A stretch of 64,000 nucleotides of DNA from Humibacter sp. RRB41 (GTDB lineage Bacteria > Actinomycetota > Actinomycetes > Actinomycetales > Microbacteriaceae). This document shows positions 8,102 through 17,159 of the stretch, piece after piece. The stretch is taken from positions 186,001 through 250,000 of the forward strand of contig NZ_JAKWJQ010000004.1 of NCBI RefSeq assembly GCF_022761015.1, read 5' to 3'. The first letter of the stretch is position 1. Every line of letters begins with the position of its first letter. The notes beneath the pieces were generated by a model. The model searched no databases and was not told where the DNA came from. It was given only the letters and a program-made list of their open reading frames with translations. A program made the position numbers and the translations under genes.

Positions 8102-9110
8102 TCTCGACCGGGAACGCGGAATAGCTCCAGGCATCGTCGCCAAGACGAAGAAGCGGTTGGTCGTCGCCTCCGGCAGGTCGCACATGGCACTGGCCATCGA
8201 GGTGGCCAGTTCGCTCGGGACCGAGCTCGTGCCGACCGAGTACCGCACGTTCGCATCGGGTGAGATCCTCACCAGGTTCGAGGTGTCGATCCGTGGGTGC
8301 GATGTCTTCCTCATCCAGTCGTTCGGCCCGCCGGTCAACGAGTGGCTCATGGAACTGCTCATCATGCTGGATGCCGCCAAGCGTGCGTCCGCGAAGCGGA
8401 TCACCGTTGTCGCTCCCTATTACCCGTACTCCAGGCAGGACAAGAAGGGTCGCGGCCGCGAACCGATCAGCGCGCGGCTCGTGTCCGATCTGCTCAAGAC
8501 CGCCGGTGCCGACCGCGTCATGACGCTCGACCTGCACGCTGCGCAGATCCAGGGGTTCTTCGACGGCCCCGTCGACCACCTCTTCGCGAAGCCGGTTCTG
8601 CTCGAGTACTTCAAGCAGACCCTTTCGCCCGAGGACCGCGAGAATCTCACCGTCGTGTCGCCGGACACCGGCCGCGTGCGCGTCGCCGACCAGTGGTCGG
8701 ACAGCCTCGGCGCGCCGCTCGCGATCATCCACAAGCGCCGCGACCCGAACGTGGCCAACAAGGTCACTGTGAACGAGATCGTCGGCCGCGTGCGTGGCAG
8801 GGTGTGCCTCCTCGTCGACGACATGATCGACACCGGCGGCACCATCGTGAAGGCTGCAGAGGCGCTGAAGGAGAATGGCGCGGAGCGCGTCATCGTCGCA
8901 GCGACCCACGCGGTCTTCAGCGATCCGGCGACGTCGCGGCTTCAGGACGACTCGATCGACGAGGTCGTCGTCACCGACACGATTCCGGTCCCGGCGGAGA
9001 AGCGCTTCCCGGGTCTCACCGTGCTGCCGATCGCTCCGCTGCTGGCGCGCGCGATCCACGAGGTCTTCGAGGACGGATCGGTCACGTCGATGTTCGACGG
9101 CGCCGCGTAG
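8076..9110 (+). CDS. prs: Ribose-phosphate pyrophosphokinase (PRPP synthetase)
   Basis: This enzyme makes PRPP from ribose 5-phosphate and ATP for nucleotide, His and Trp synthesis. The protein has 344 residues. Motifs are YPYSRQDKKGRGREPIS (ATP flexible loop), DLHAAQIQGFF and the PRPP-binding loop LLVDDMIDTGGT. The open frame extends far upstream inside glmU, but homology begins near TKKRLVVASGRSH, so the ATG at 8076 is chosen. That start gives a slightly long N-terminus and a 26-nt overlap with glmU. The adjacency glmU-prs is widely conserved. Confidence 0.96.
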   Translation: MGRKDKTVDLDRERGIAPGIVAKTKKRLVVASGRSHMALAIEVASSLGTELVPTEYRTFASGEILTRFEVSIRGCDVFLIQSFGPPVNEWLMELLIMLDAAKRASAKRITVVAPYYPYSRQDKKGRGREPISARLVSDLLKTAGADRVMTLDLHAAQIQGFFDGPVDHLFAKPVLLEYFKQTLSPEDRENLTVVSPDTGRVRVADQWSDSLGAPLAIIHKRRDPNVANKVTVNEIVGRVRGRVCLLVDDMIDTGGTIVKAAEALKENGAERVIVAATHAVFSDPATSRLQDDSIDEVVVTDTIPVPAEKRFPGLTVLPIAPLLARAIHEVFEDGSVTSMFDGAA

Positions 9111-9157
9111 CGGAGACGGGCGTCTCGTCGTTCTCGAGCGTTCAGGCCCGAGCCGCG

Positions 9158-9496
9158 CTACCGGTCGATCAGCACCGAGGCGATTCCCACGCCGCAGGCG
9201 ACAAGCGTCGACAGAGCCAGCAGTCCGAGCGGGACGGCCGGCGCGGCCAGCGGCACGCTGTCGTGATGCCTGCCACTCCCCGCGAGCGCCCGGCCGCGCA
9301 GGTTGCCGTAGACGACGAATGCGGATGCCACGAGCAGCAGCAGCACGCCCGTCACCGTGAGCGGCACGGCGCCGGTGACCCAGCCGTTGCGCAACGCCAG
9401 CAGGCCGTTCACCGCCAGCGCCAGGCACGTCCGCGACCAGGACAGCGCCGTGCGCTCGCCTTGCAGACCGGGATCGCGCGAGGACGACTCGCTCAT
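9158..9496 (-). CDS. DUF202 family membrane protein (second of pair)
   Basis: The protein has 112 residues. It begins with the DUF202 signature GLQGERTALSWSRTCLAL and has three predicted membrane helices (about 25-40, 48-68 and 88-108). Its ATG overlaps the stop of the upstream DUF202 gene (ATGA, 9493-9496), so the pair is translationally coupled. The frame is open further upstream, but that part is an out-of-frame shadow of the neighbour. DUF202 (YidH/YidG) proteins are small inner-membrane proteins of unknown function. Confidence 0.85.
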   Translation of the reverse strand: MSESSSRDPGLQGERTALSWSRTCLALAVNGLLALRNGWVTGAVPLTVTGVLLLLVASAFVVYGNLRGRALAGSGRHHDSVPLAAPAVPLGLLALSTLVACGVGIASVLIDR

Positions 9497-9852
9497 CGCC
9501 CGTAGATCGCGATCAGAACGGTGAGCACCGCTGCGACCGCGAGCACGACGGCCGCGATGAGGGGGACCGCCACCGTGAGCGGCAGCCGTCGCCGCTCGCG
9601 CATCGCGATCTCGTTCGCCCGCCAGCGCACGTAGGCGACCACCGCGAGCACGGCCGACAGCGCTCCGAGCACGACGGCGAGCACCACGGTGACCCAATGC
9701 GGGCCGATCTTCGTCGAGAACTCCTCCAGCAGCACGGCACCCGCGAGGATGGCGAGCGCCGTCCGGATCCACGCCAGAAACGTGCGCTCGTTCGCCAGCG
9801 AGAACCGGTAGTCGGGGTCTTCGCCGCTTTCACGCCACTTCGGTTCACGCAT
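9493..9852 (-). CDS. YidH/DUF202 family membrane protein (first of pair)
   Basis: The protein has 119 residues. The N-terminal signature YRFSLANERTFLAWIRTALAI is the YidH hallmark. Three hydrophobic helices follow (about 33-50, 57-75 and 95-115). TAGCCT (plus-strand aggcta, 9859-9864) lies 6 bases before the ATG, suggesting a leaderless two-gene mRNA. Paired DUF202 genes of different length usually act together, probably as a heteromeric membrane complex; that is inference. It converges with prs. Confidence 0.9.
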   Translation of the reverse strand: MREPKWRESGEDPDYRFSLANERTFLAWIRTALAILAGAVLLEEFSTKIGPHWVTVVLAVVLGALSAVLAVVAYVRWRANEIAMRERRRLPLTVAVPLIAAVVLAVAAVLTVLIAIYGR

Positions 9853-9882
9853 GCGTCAAGGCTAGGGCGTGTTGCCGCCCCG

Positions 9883-9918
9883 CTGGTCGAGGCACACCTC
9901 CCCCGGCTACTCGACCGG
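9883..9918. repeat. Degenerate CTGGTCGAG...CTCGACC palindromic element
   Basis: CTGGTCGAG (9883-9891) faces CTCGACCGG (9910-9918) with one G-T wobble, in the gap between the DUF202 pair and the gnd 3' end. It is a weaker copy of the hairpin at 18263-18305. It could act as the gnd terminator. Confidence 0.6.
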
Positions 9919-9929
9919 TGACGGCACGC

Positions 9930-11384
9930 CTAGTGGCCGGACCCCGCGGTCTCGATCTCCGATCGGTCGCCCGACCACAGCGTGTGGAAGACGCCGTCCT
10001 TGTCGACCCGCTTGTAGGTGTGGGCGCCGAAGAAGTCACGCTGACCCTGCACCAGGGCGGCCGGCAGGCGATCGGCGCGCAGGCCGTCGTAATAGGCCAG
10101 GCTCGAGCTGAACGCGGGGGAGGGGATGCCGCCCTGTGCTGCGGCCACCACCACGCGACGCCACGCCTCCTGCGTGCGAGCGAGCGCCTCGCGGAAGTAT
10201 GGCGCGGTCAGCAGCGCGACCAGGCCGGCATCCTCGGCGTACGCCTCGGTGATGCGGTTGAGGAACTGCGCGCGGATGATGCAACCACCGCGCCAGATCG
10301 CAGCGATGTCGCCCTTCTTGATGTCCCAGCCGTACTGCTCGGCACCCGCGACGATCTCGTCGAAGCCTTGCGAATACGCCACGATCTTCGACGCATACAG
10401 GGCCTGACGCACGTCCTCGACGAAGGCATCCGGGTCGGCGACCGTCCACGACTCCGACGGACCCGGCAGGTCGGATGCCGCCGCGCGCTGAGCAGGCTTG
10501 CTCGACAGCGACCTGGCGAACACGGCCTCGGCGATGCCGGAGACCGGGATGCCCAGGTCGAGCGCCGTCTGAACGGTCCAGGCACCGGTGCCCTTCGCTC
10601 CCGCCTGATCGAGGATCACGTCGACGAGCGGTTTGCCCGTTTCGGCATCCGTCTGGCGGAGCACCTCGGCGGTGATCTCGATCAGGTAGCTCTCGAGCTC
10701 GCTCTTGTTCCACTCGGCGAAGATGTCCGCGATCTCGGCCGGGCTCTTGCCGGTGCCGCGGCGGATCAGGTCGTAGGCCTCGGCGATCAGCTGCATGTCG
10801 GCGTATTCGATACCGTTGTGCACCATCTTCACGAAGTGGCCTGCGCCGTCGTGACCCACGTGCGTCACGCACGGCTCGCCCTCGGCGATGGCCGCGATCG
10901 AACGCAGGATCGGACCGAGCGTCACCCACGACTCGTCCGACCCGCCCGGCATGATCGAGGGGCCGTTCAGCGCGCCCTCCTCGCCGCCGGAGATGCCCGC
11001 GCCGACGAAGTTGATGCCGGTCTCGCGTACTGCCTTCTCGCGACGGATCGTGTCGGTGAACAGGGCGTTGCCGCCGTCGACGATGATGTCGCCGGGCTCG
11101 AACACCTTCGTGAGCTCGTCGATCACGGCATCCGTGCCACGACCGGCCTGCACCATGATGATCGCGGTGCGCGGCTTCGACAGGGTCGACGCGAACTCCT
11201 CGTACGTGGACGCCGCCAGGAACTCCGCCTCGGGGTGCTCGTCGAGCAGGGTCTGCGTCTTGTCGTAGTGACGGTTGAAGATCGCCACCGAGTTGCCCTC
11301 GCGGCTGGCGAGGTTGCGGGCCAGATTCGACCCCATCACCGCCAGTCCGACAACACCGATGTTCGCTTCTGCTTCGTTGGACAT
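9930..11384 (-). CDS. gnd: 6-phosphogluconate dehydrogenase (decarboxylating)
   Basis: This enzyme oxidises 6-phosphogluconate to ribulose 5-phosphate and CO2 in the pentose phosphate pathway. The protein has 484 residues, the usual length of the long form. It carries GVVGLAVMGSNLARN (dinucleotide site), GGEEGALNGPSIMPGG and HFVKMVHNGIEYADMQLI (catalytic Lys and substrate-binding residues). AAGGAGT lies 5 bases before the ATG. A beta-hydroxyacid dehydrogenase lies 54 bp upstream on the same strand and gntK is divergent beyond that, so the three form a gluconate-metabolism group. Confidence 0.96.
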   Translation of the reverse strand: MSNEAEANIGVVGLAVMGSNLARNLASREGNSVAIFNRHYDKTQTLLDEHPEAEFLAASTYEEFASTLSKPRTAIIMVQAGRGTDAVIDELTKVFEPGDIIVDGGNALFTDTIRREKAVRETGINFVGAGISGGEEGALNGPSIMPGGSDESWVTLGPILRSIAAIAEGEPCVTHVGHDGAGHFVKMVHNGIEYADMQLIAEAYDLIRRGTGKSPAEIADIFAEWNKSELESYLIEITAEVLRQTDAETGKPLVDVILDQAGAKGTGAWTVQTALDLGIPVSGIAEAVFARSLSSKPAQRAAASDLPGPSESWTVADPDAFVEDVRQALYASKIVAYSQGFDEIVAGAEQYGWDIKKGDIAAIWRGGCIIRAQFLNRITEAYAEDAGLVALLTAPYFREALARTQEAWRRVVVAAAQGGIPSPAFSSSLAYYDGLRADRLPAALVQGQRDFFGAHTYKRVDKDGVFHTLWSGDRSEIETAGSGH

Positions 11385-11438
11385 GGGACTCCTTCACGGG
11401 GTCTGTTCTGGTTTGCGTTGGGTCTGTTGCCGCCCTGG

Positions 11439-12356
11439 TCAAGAGCGCGAGAGTGAGGAGAGGTACTCCTGAACGACGCTCATGTCGTTCTCGCCGTATC
11501 CGGCGTTCACCAGCGCTTCGAACACCTGGCTCAGCACGGTGAGCTGGGGCGTAGCGGTGTTCGTCGCATCCGCTTCGTCGCGGGCGAACCCGAGGTCTTT
11601 CACCATGAAGGCGGCGGGCCCCGAGACGCTGTAATCCTTCTCGATGAGCCGCTGTTTTCGGCTTTCGAGCAGACGACTACCAGCGTAGCCGCCAGCGAAC
11701 ATCTCCAGCAGCGCGGCGACGTCGAGCCCGCTTCGCTCCGCGAGCACTGTCGCTTCACTCAGCGCGACGATCGTCGCAGCGACGACCATCTGGTTGCACG
11801 CCTTGGCGACCTCGCCCGATCCGATCGGTCCGAGCAGCGCGGGACGGCCCAGCACTTCGAGCACCGGGCGCACGCGTTCGAAGTCGCTGGATGCCCCGCC
11901 GACCATGATCGAGAGAGTCGCCGCCTCCGCGCCGTCCGTGCCACCGCTGACGGGTGCGTCGAGCGTGTGCAGAAGGCCACCGGTGGTGGCGTCGAGTCTC
12001 GATGCGAGGCCGCGGACTTCATCGGGCGACGACGTGGAGACGATCACCAAAGTAGCCTCGCGTCGGATGCCGGCGAGCATGCCGTCCTCCCCGCCGAGGA
12101 GCGGCTCCAGCTGCTGCAGATCGGGCAGCACGGAGAGGACGACGTCGCTGCGCTCGGCGAGCCCGCGTGGACTCGCCGCGACGCGCGCACCCGCGCCTTC
12201 GACACCGGCCAGCCGCTCACGGTCGCGCCCGTACACGAAGACGTTGCCGACGGCATCCGCTTGCAGCAGGTTCATCGTCATCGGTCTGCCCATGTTGCCC
12301 ACTCCGAAGACACCGACTGACGGGCGTGCGGCACGAGGCGACGACTGGCTCGACAT
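11439..12356 (-). CDS. NAD(P)-dependent oxidoreductase, 3-hydroxyisobutyrate dehydrogenase family
   Basis: The protein has 305 residues. The Rossmann motif GVFGVGNMGRPM lies at residues 14-25, DAPVSGGTDGAEA is the family substrate-binding signature, and GEVAKACNQMVV holds the catalytic Lys. The long helical C-terminal domain is present. The start is the ATG at 12356; an upstream extension in frame would overlap gntK. Family members act on 3-hydroxyisobutyrate, tartronate semialdehyde or other beta-hydroxyacids. Position next to gnd and gntK suggests a sugar-acid substrate. Confidence 0.88.
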   Translation of the reverse strand: MSSQSSPRAARPSVGVFGVGNMGRPMTMNLLQADAVGNVFVYGRDRERLAGVEGAGARVAASPRGLAERSDVVLSVLPDLQQLEPLLGGEDGMLAGIRREATLVIVSTSSPDEVRGLASRLDATTGGLLHTLDAPVSGGTDGAEAATLSIMVGGASSDFERVRPVLEVLGRPALLGPIGSGEVAKACNQMVVAATIVALSEATVLAERSGLDVAALLEMFAGGYAGSRLLESRKQRLIEKDYSVSGPAAFMVKDLGFARDEADATNTATPQLTVLSQVFEALVNAGYGENDMSVVQEYLSSLSRS

Positions 12357-12403
12357 GCGCACAAGTATCTCGCGGAGGATGTCTCGGGACAGAATGGTGA
12401 ACC

Positions 12404-12913
12404 ATGACCGTCGTTCCTCCCGCCCAACTGCCGCCCATCGTGCTGATGGGAGTGAGCGGCGCCGGCAAATCCGTGGTGGGCAACGCCCTCGCCGATGCAT
12501 CCGGCCGCGTCTTCATCGATGGGGACGACCTGCATCCCGCGGCCAACAAGGAGAAGATGCGCGCCGGCGTCCCGTTGACGGATGCCGACAGGGCGCCCTG
12601 GCTGCGCATCATCGGCGAGCGACTGGCCGTCGGCGACGGGGTGATCGTGGCGTGCAGCGCACTCAAGCGGCGTTATCGGGATCTGCTGCGCGAGTACGCA
12701 CCCGGCACGTACTTCGCGCACCTCGATCCGAGTCGCGAGGTGCTTCGGGCGCGGCTCGCGGCGCGTGTGCACGAGTACATGCCGGCCGGGCTGCTGGACT
12801 CGCAACTCGGCTCACTCGAGCCGCTGCAGCCCGACGAGTTCGGCGCGGTGTTCCGTGTCGACGAAACGGTGGATGCGACGGTCGCAGACATCCGCGCAGC
12901 CCTCGCCGACTAG
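12404..12913 (+). CDS. gntK: Gluconokinase
   Basis: GntK phosphorylates gluconate to 6-phosphogluconate, the substrate of the nearby gnd product. The protein has 169 residues with the P-loop MGVSGAGKSVVG (about residues 15-26), the substrate motif DGDDLHPAANKEKM, and ALKRRYRDLLR in the lid. It is a compact shikimate-kinase-like fold of normal length. It diverges from the oxidoreductase with only 47 bp between the starts, so both promoters share a narrow region. No gluconate permease is visible nearby. Confidence 0.94.
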   Translation: MTVVPPAQLPPIVLMGVSGAGKSVVGNALADASGRVFIDGDDLHPAANKEKMRAGVPLTDADRAPWLRIIGERLAVGDGVIVACSALKRRYRDLLREYAPGTYFAHLDPSREVLRARLAARVHEYMPAGLLDSQLGSLEPLQPDEFGAVFRVDETVDATVADIRAALAD

Positions 12914-12935
12914 TCTCCCCCACCCACCCCCCGCC

Positions 12936-12995
12936 TTCCGGTCGCGAAATCTGTTGCCTCGGCGACGAAAAAGACAACAGATTTCGCGACCGGAA
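12936..12995. repeat. Perfect 21-bp inverted repeat between gntK and rlmN
   Basis: Positions 12936-12956 are the exact reverse complement of 12975-12995, with an 18-base loop. The core of the left arm is GGTCGCGAAATCTGTTG. It can serve as the gntK terminator. It is longer than a normal terminator stem, and a related half occurs at 21106-21122, which suggests a dispersed repeat family. Confidence 0.85.
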
Positions 12996-13052
12996 CGAAG
13001 GGGAGGGGAGGGGCCCATCAGTCGTTCAGCGTGCGGCTGAGAGAATGGGTCG

Positions 13053-14252
13053 GTGACTGACACGACGATCCCCTCCGGCTCCCGCCCGCAGGTGCGCCCC
13101 GCGGCCGAGGGCTGGACCCAACAGACGACGGCAGAGGGCCGGCCTGTTCTGCAGTTCGCGTCGCCTCGTCGCAAGCAGCCGGAGACCCACCTCGCCGACC
13201 TGACGCCCGCCGAACGCAAGGCGAAGGTCGAAGAGCTCGGCCTGCCGGGCTTCCGCGCCAACCAGCTGTCGACCCACTACTTCACGCACTACACGACGGA
13301 TGCCTCGGCCATGACGGACCTTCCGGCCGACGGCCGCGAAGAGCTCGTCTCCGCCCTGCTCCCGAACCTCCTCACCGAGGTGCGGCGCCTGCGAACCGAC
13401 GACGGCAAGACGATCAAGTTCCTCTGGAAGCTGTTCGACGGAGCCCTCGTCGAGTCGGTCCTGATGCGCTATCCGGGCCGCATCACGCTCTGCATCTCGT
13501 CGCAGGCAGGCTGCGGCATGAACTGCCCGTTCTGTGCGACGGGACAGGCGGGACTGACCCGCAACCTGTCATCCGCAGAGATCGTCGACCAGATCGTCGC
13601 GGCCAACAAGGCGATCGCCGACGGCGAGCTCGGCCACCGGCCGTCCGGTACGGCAGAGCGCGTGCACAACATCGTGTTCATGGGCATGGGCGAGCCCCTG
13701 GCCAACTACAACCGGTTGATGAAGGCGGTGCGCATCATGGTGGCGCCGCAGCCCGACGGCCTCGGCATGTCGGCACGCGGCATCACGGTGTCGTCGGTCG
13801 GGCTGGTGCCTGCCATCCGCAAGCTCGCCGACGAAGACATCCCGCTCACGTTCGCACTCTCGCTTCACGCGCCAGACGACGGGCTGCGTGACGAGCTCAT
13901 CCCGGTGAACTCCCGCTGGAAGGTGGACGAGGCGCTGGATGCCGCCCGCTACTACTTCGAGAAGACCGGCCGCCGCGTCTCCATCGAGTACGCACTGATC
14001 AAGGACATGAACGACCACGGTTGGCGTGCCGACCTGCTCGCTCAGAAGCTCAACGAGCGCGGTCACGGGTGGGTGCATGTCAACCCGATTCCGCTCAATC
14101 CGACGCCCGGATCCATCTGGACCGCGAGCGAGAAGGATGTCACGGCCGAGTTCGTGCATCGCATCGAGCAGGCGGGTATCCCGACCACGCTGCGCGACAC
14201 TCGCGGCAAGGAGATCGACGGCGCCTGCGGCCAGCTCGCCGCCGCGGAGTAA
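13053..14252 (+). CDS. rlmN: 23S rRNA (adenine(2503)-C2)-methyltransferase RlmN (also tRNA A37)
   Basis: This radical-SAM enzyme methylates C2 of A2503 in 23S rRNA and A37 of some tRNAs. The protein has 399 residues. The [4Fe-4S] cluster motif CGMNCPFC gives Cys154, Cys158 and Cys161; the SAM/GGE-like region is [16 protein letters not shown]; the methyl-carrying catalytic Cys is in DGACGQL near residue 392. Its N-terminus is longer than in E. coli, as in other actinobacteria. The GTG start at 13053 has GAGAAT 6 bases upstream, so it is probably leaderless. Confidence 0.96.
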   Translation: MTDTTIPSGSRPQVRPAAEGWTQQTTAEGRPVLQFASPRRKQPETHLADLTPAERKAKVEELGLPGFRANQLSTHYFTHYTTDASAMTDLPADGREELVSALLPNLLTEVRRLRTDDGKTIKFLWKLFDGALVESVLMRYPGRITLCISSQAGCGMNCPFCATGQAGLTRNLSSAEIVDQIVAANKAIADGELGHRPSGTAERVHNIVFMGMGEPLANYNRLMKAVRIMVAPQPDGLGMSARGITVSSVGLVPAIRKLADEDIPLTFALSLHAPDDGLRDELIPVNSRWKVDEALDAARYYFEKTGRRVSIEYALIKDMNDHGWRADLLAQKLNERGHGWVHVNPIPLNPTPGSIWTASEKDVTAEFVHRIEQAGIPTTLRDTRGKEIDGACGQLAAAE

Positions 14253-14317
14253 CCGGTAGCATCCCGTAGCGGAACGCCCGCGCGCAGCCAACCCGTCCAC
14301 TGCCAAGGAGGACCCCC

Positions 14318-15715
14318 ATGCCCCACTTCGATCTCGTCGTCCTCGGTGCCGGCCCCGGCGGTTACGTCGCCGCCGTGCGTGCGGCACAGCTCGGTCTGCA
14401 GGTCGCCGTCGTCGAGCAGCAGTACTGGGGCGGTGTGTGCCTCAATATCGGCTGCGTGCCGGCCAAGACGCTGATCCGCAACGCCGAGGTGCTCAGCCTC
14501 GTCACGCGCGAGGGGGCGCAGTTCGGTATTTCGGGTGACATCCACGCCGACTACGGCGTCGGCTGGGACCGCAGCCGGCAGGTCGCGGATGCCCGTGCCA
14601 AGGGCGTGCACTACCTCATGCGCAAGAACAAGATCACCGAGTTCGACGGCCACGGGTTCTTCACCGGCCCGAAGTCGATGGACGTGGCGCTCGCCGCGAG
14701 CGGCACGGAGCAGCTCACGTTCGACAATGCGATCATCGCGACCGGCTCGACCGTTCGACTGCTGCCGGGTGTGGAGCTCAGCGACAACGTGGTGACCTAC
14801 AAGGAGCTCATCCTCGACCGCGAACTGCCGAAGTCGATGGTCATCGTCGGCGCAGGAGCGATCGGCCTCGAGTTCGCCTACGTGCTGGCGAACTACGGCG
14901 TGCAGGTCAGCGTGATCGAGTTCCTCGATCGTGCGCTGCCGAACGAAGACGTGGATGTCTCCAAAGAGATCACGAAGCATTTCAAGGCTCTCGGCGTGCC
15001 GATCCTGACCTCCACGAAGGTCGAGACCGTGGTTGACGACGGCAGTCAGGTCACCGTCACCTACACGGGCACGGACGGCGCGCAGGACAGCGTCGTGGCA
15101 GACAAGGCGCTGATCTCGGTCGGGTTCGCGGCGAACGTCACGGGATACGGCCTGGAGAACACCGGCGTCGAGCTCACCGAGCGCGGTGCGATCGCGATCG
15201 ACGACTTCATGCACACGAACATCGACGGCATCTACGCGATCGGCGACGTGACGGCAAAGCTTCAGCTCGCCCACGTGGCGGAGGCGCAGGGCATCGTCGC
15301 AGCAGAGACGATCGGCGGAGCAGAGACCATGGCGCTCGGCGACTACCGCATGATGCCGCGCGCCACCTACATGCAGCCGCAGGTCGCCAGTTTCGGCCTC
15401 ACGGAGCAGCAGGCGCGCGACGCCGGCTACGACGTGGAGGTGTCGACCTTCCCGATGCTGGCGAACGCCAAGGCGCACGCCCTCGGGGATGCCCGTGGCT
15501 TCGTCAAGCTCGTCGCCGACGCGACGCACCACGAGCTGCTCGGCGGCCACATGGTGGGCCTCGACGTGTCGGAGCTGCTGCCAGAGCTCACGCTGGCTCA
15601 GAAGTGGGATCTCGGCGCTCTCGAGCTCGCTCGCAACGTGCATCCGCACCCGAGCCTGTCCGAGTCGATGCAGGATGCCTTCCACGGCCTCACCGGCCAC
15701 ATGATCAACCTGTAG
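14318..15715 (+). CDS. lpdA: Dihydrolipoyl dehydrogenase (E3)
   Basis: E3 reoxidises dihydrolipoamide in the pyruvate, 2-oxoglutarate and related dehydrogenase complexes, passing electrons to NAD. The protein has 465 residues. The FAD-binding motif is VVLGAGPGGYVAAV, the redox disulfide is CLNIGC (Cys41/Cys46), the NAD motif is IVGAGAIGLEFA, and HPHPSLSE near the C-terminus holds the catalytic His-Glu pair. AAGGAGG lies 6 bases before the ATG. It stands alone without E1 or E2 genes. Confidence 0.95.
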   Translation: MPHFDLVVLGAGPGGYVAAVRAAQLGLQVAVVEQQYWGGVCLNIGCVPAKTLIRNAEVLSLVTREGAQFGISGDIHADYGVGWDRSRQVADARAKGVHYLMRKNKITEFDGHGFFTGPKSMDVALAASGTEQLTFDNAIIATGSTVRLLPGVELSDNVVTYKELILDRELPKSMVIVGAGAIGLEFAYVLANYGVQVSVIEFLDRALPNEDVDVSKEITKHFKALGVPILTSTKVETVVDDGSQVTVTYTGTDGAQDSVVADKALISVGFAANVTGYGLENTGVELTERGAIAIDDFMHTNIDGIYAIGDVTAKLQLAHVAEAQGIVAAETIGGAETMALGDYRMMPRATYMQPQVASFGLTEQQARDAGYDVEVSTFPMLANAKAHALGDARGFVKLVADATHHELLGGHMVGLDVSELLPELTLAQKWDLGALELARNVHPHPSLSESMQDAFHGLTGHMINL

Positions 15716-15746
15716 ACCACCCCTCGCTACTCGACCGGCGAAGGTC

Positions 15747-17153
15747 TCACAGTCGGAAGGTGCCGACCGGGATATCCTTCACCAGTCGTCGTGCGACGCC
15801 CAGGGCGTCGTCCTCGCTGAGCTGGTGGGTGACGACGAGGGATGCCAGGTAGCCGGCATCCACTCGCCGCGACATGTCGTGCCTGGCCGGGATCGAGCAG
15901 TAGGCGCGGGTGTCGTCGATGAACCCGCTCGTCTTCGTGAAGCCGACGGAGTCGGTCACCGCCGAACGGTACCGCGCGATTCCGGCGGGGGAGTCGAGGT
16001 ACCACCAGGGCGCTCCCGCGTACACGCTCGGGTAGAACCCTGCGAGCGGCGCGATCTCGCGGGAGAACAGCGTCTCGTCCACCGTGAACAGCACCAGGCG
16101 GAAGGTGGAGTTCACTCCGAAGTCGCGCAGGATCGGCGTGAGCGGCACGGTGTACCCGCCCACCGCCGGCAGGTCGTGACCGGTATCCGGCCCGAACGCC
16201 TCGAACGTCGGCTTGTGGTGGTTGCGGATGACCCCGGCGTGCAGCTGCATCACGAGGCCGTCGTCTGCACTCATCTCCGCCAGGCGATAGAGCATGTTGC
16301 GCCGATAGGCATCCGCCTCGCCCTGCGTGATCGGCCCCAGCAAGGCCTCGCGGTGGATGCGCTCGGCGACGGCAGCCTCCAGCGGCTCACTTCCCGCGTC
16401 GATCACGCCGGTGTCGGTGGCGGTTCCACCCGCGGCTTTGAAGTACGCGCGACGTGAGCGCAGGGCGTCGAGCAGCCCCGCGTAACTACCGGTGTCGATG
16501 TTCGACGCCTGTGAGAGCGCGTCGAGCTTTGCCCGCCAGGTCGACTCGAGCGGATGCATGTACCTGTCGGCGCGGAACGTGGGAACGACGCGGCCGGTGA
16601 AGGTCGGATCGTCGCGCAGCGCGAGATGAGCCGAAAGGTCGTCCGCCGGATCATCCGTTGTGGCGAGCACCGAGATACGGAACCGGTCGAAGAGGGCGCG
16701 GGGCCGGAACTCCGGCCTCCCGAGCGCCTCGAGCAGCTGGTCGTAGAGGGCGTCGGCGGTCTGCTGCGACGGGGCATCCGTGAGCCCGAAGACCTCGGAG
16801 AACTCGCTCTCGAACCAGTAGCGCACCGGTGTGCCGAGAAAGACGTCCCAGTGTGCGCAGAGCCGTCGCCAGATCTCCCGGCCTGATGCCTGTCCGGCTG
16901 CCGGTCCGAGTCCCAGTTCGCCGAGCGGAACCCCGACGGCGTGCAGCAACCGTGTCACGTAGTGATCAGGCGTGATGAGCAGCGATGCCGGGTTGCCGAA
17001 CGGGTCGTCGTCCAGAAGCATCCGGGCGTCGACATGGCCGTGCGGCGAGTAGATCGGAGAATCCGCGACCTCACCATAGAGGCGACGCGCGACGTCGCGG
17101 GTGGCTGGGTCGGCCGGCAGCAGGCGATCGGCGTGCGGGGTCAAGGCGGTCAT
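15747..17153 (-). CDS. uxaC: Glucuronate isomerase
   Basis: UxaC interconverts D-glucuronate and D-fructuronate (and galacturonate/tagaturonate), the entry step of hexuronate catabolism. The protein has 468 residues, typical length. Characteristic segments are YSPHGHVDARMLLDDDPF near residue 35 (metal-binding His), DNP-less variants of the central barrel, and LQLHAGVIRNHHKP around 295. GAGGAG lies 4 bases before the ATG. It follows a LacI-family regulator by 6 bp, so they form one operon behind the operator at 18233-18258. Confidence 0.95.
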   Translation of the reverse strand: MTALTPHADRLLPADPATRDVARRLYGEVADSPIYSPHGHVDARMLLDDDPFGNPASLLITPDHYVTRLLHAVGVPLGELGLGPAAGQASGREIWRRLCAHWDVFLGTPVRYWFESEFSEVFGLTDAPSQQTADALYDQLLEALGRPEFRPRALFDRFRISVLATTDDPADDLSAHLALRDDPTFTGRVVPTFRADRYMHPLESTWRAKLDALSQASNIDTGSYAGLLDALRSRRAYFKAAGGTATDTGVIDAGSEPLEAAVAERIHREALLGPITQGEADAYRRNMLYRLAEMSADDGLVMQLHAGVIRNHHKPTFEAFGPDTGHDLPAVGGYTVPLTPILRDFGVNSTFRLVLFTVDETLFSREIAPLAGFYPSVYAGAPWWYLDSPAGIARYRSAVTDSVGFTKTSGFIDDTRAYCSIPARHDMSRRVDAGYLASLVVTHQLSEDDALGVARRLVKDIPVGTFRL

Positions 17154-17159
17154 GGCTCC

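Noticed and set aside
6191-8404. Minus-strand 737-codon open frame
   Set aside because: Antisense to glmU, prs and across the tRNA-Gln gene; no recognisable domain.
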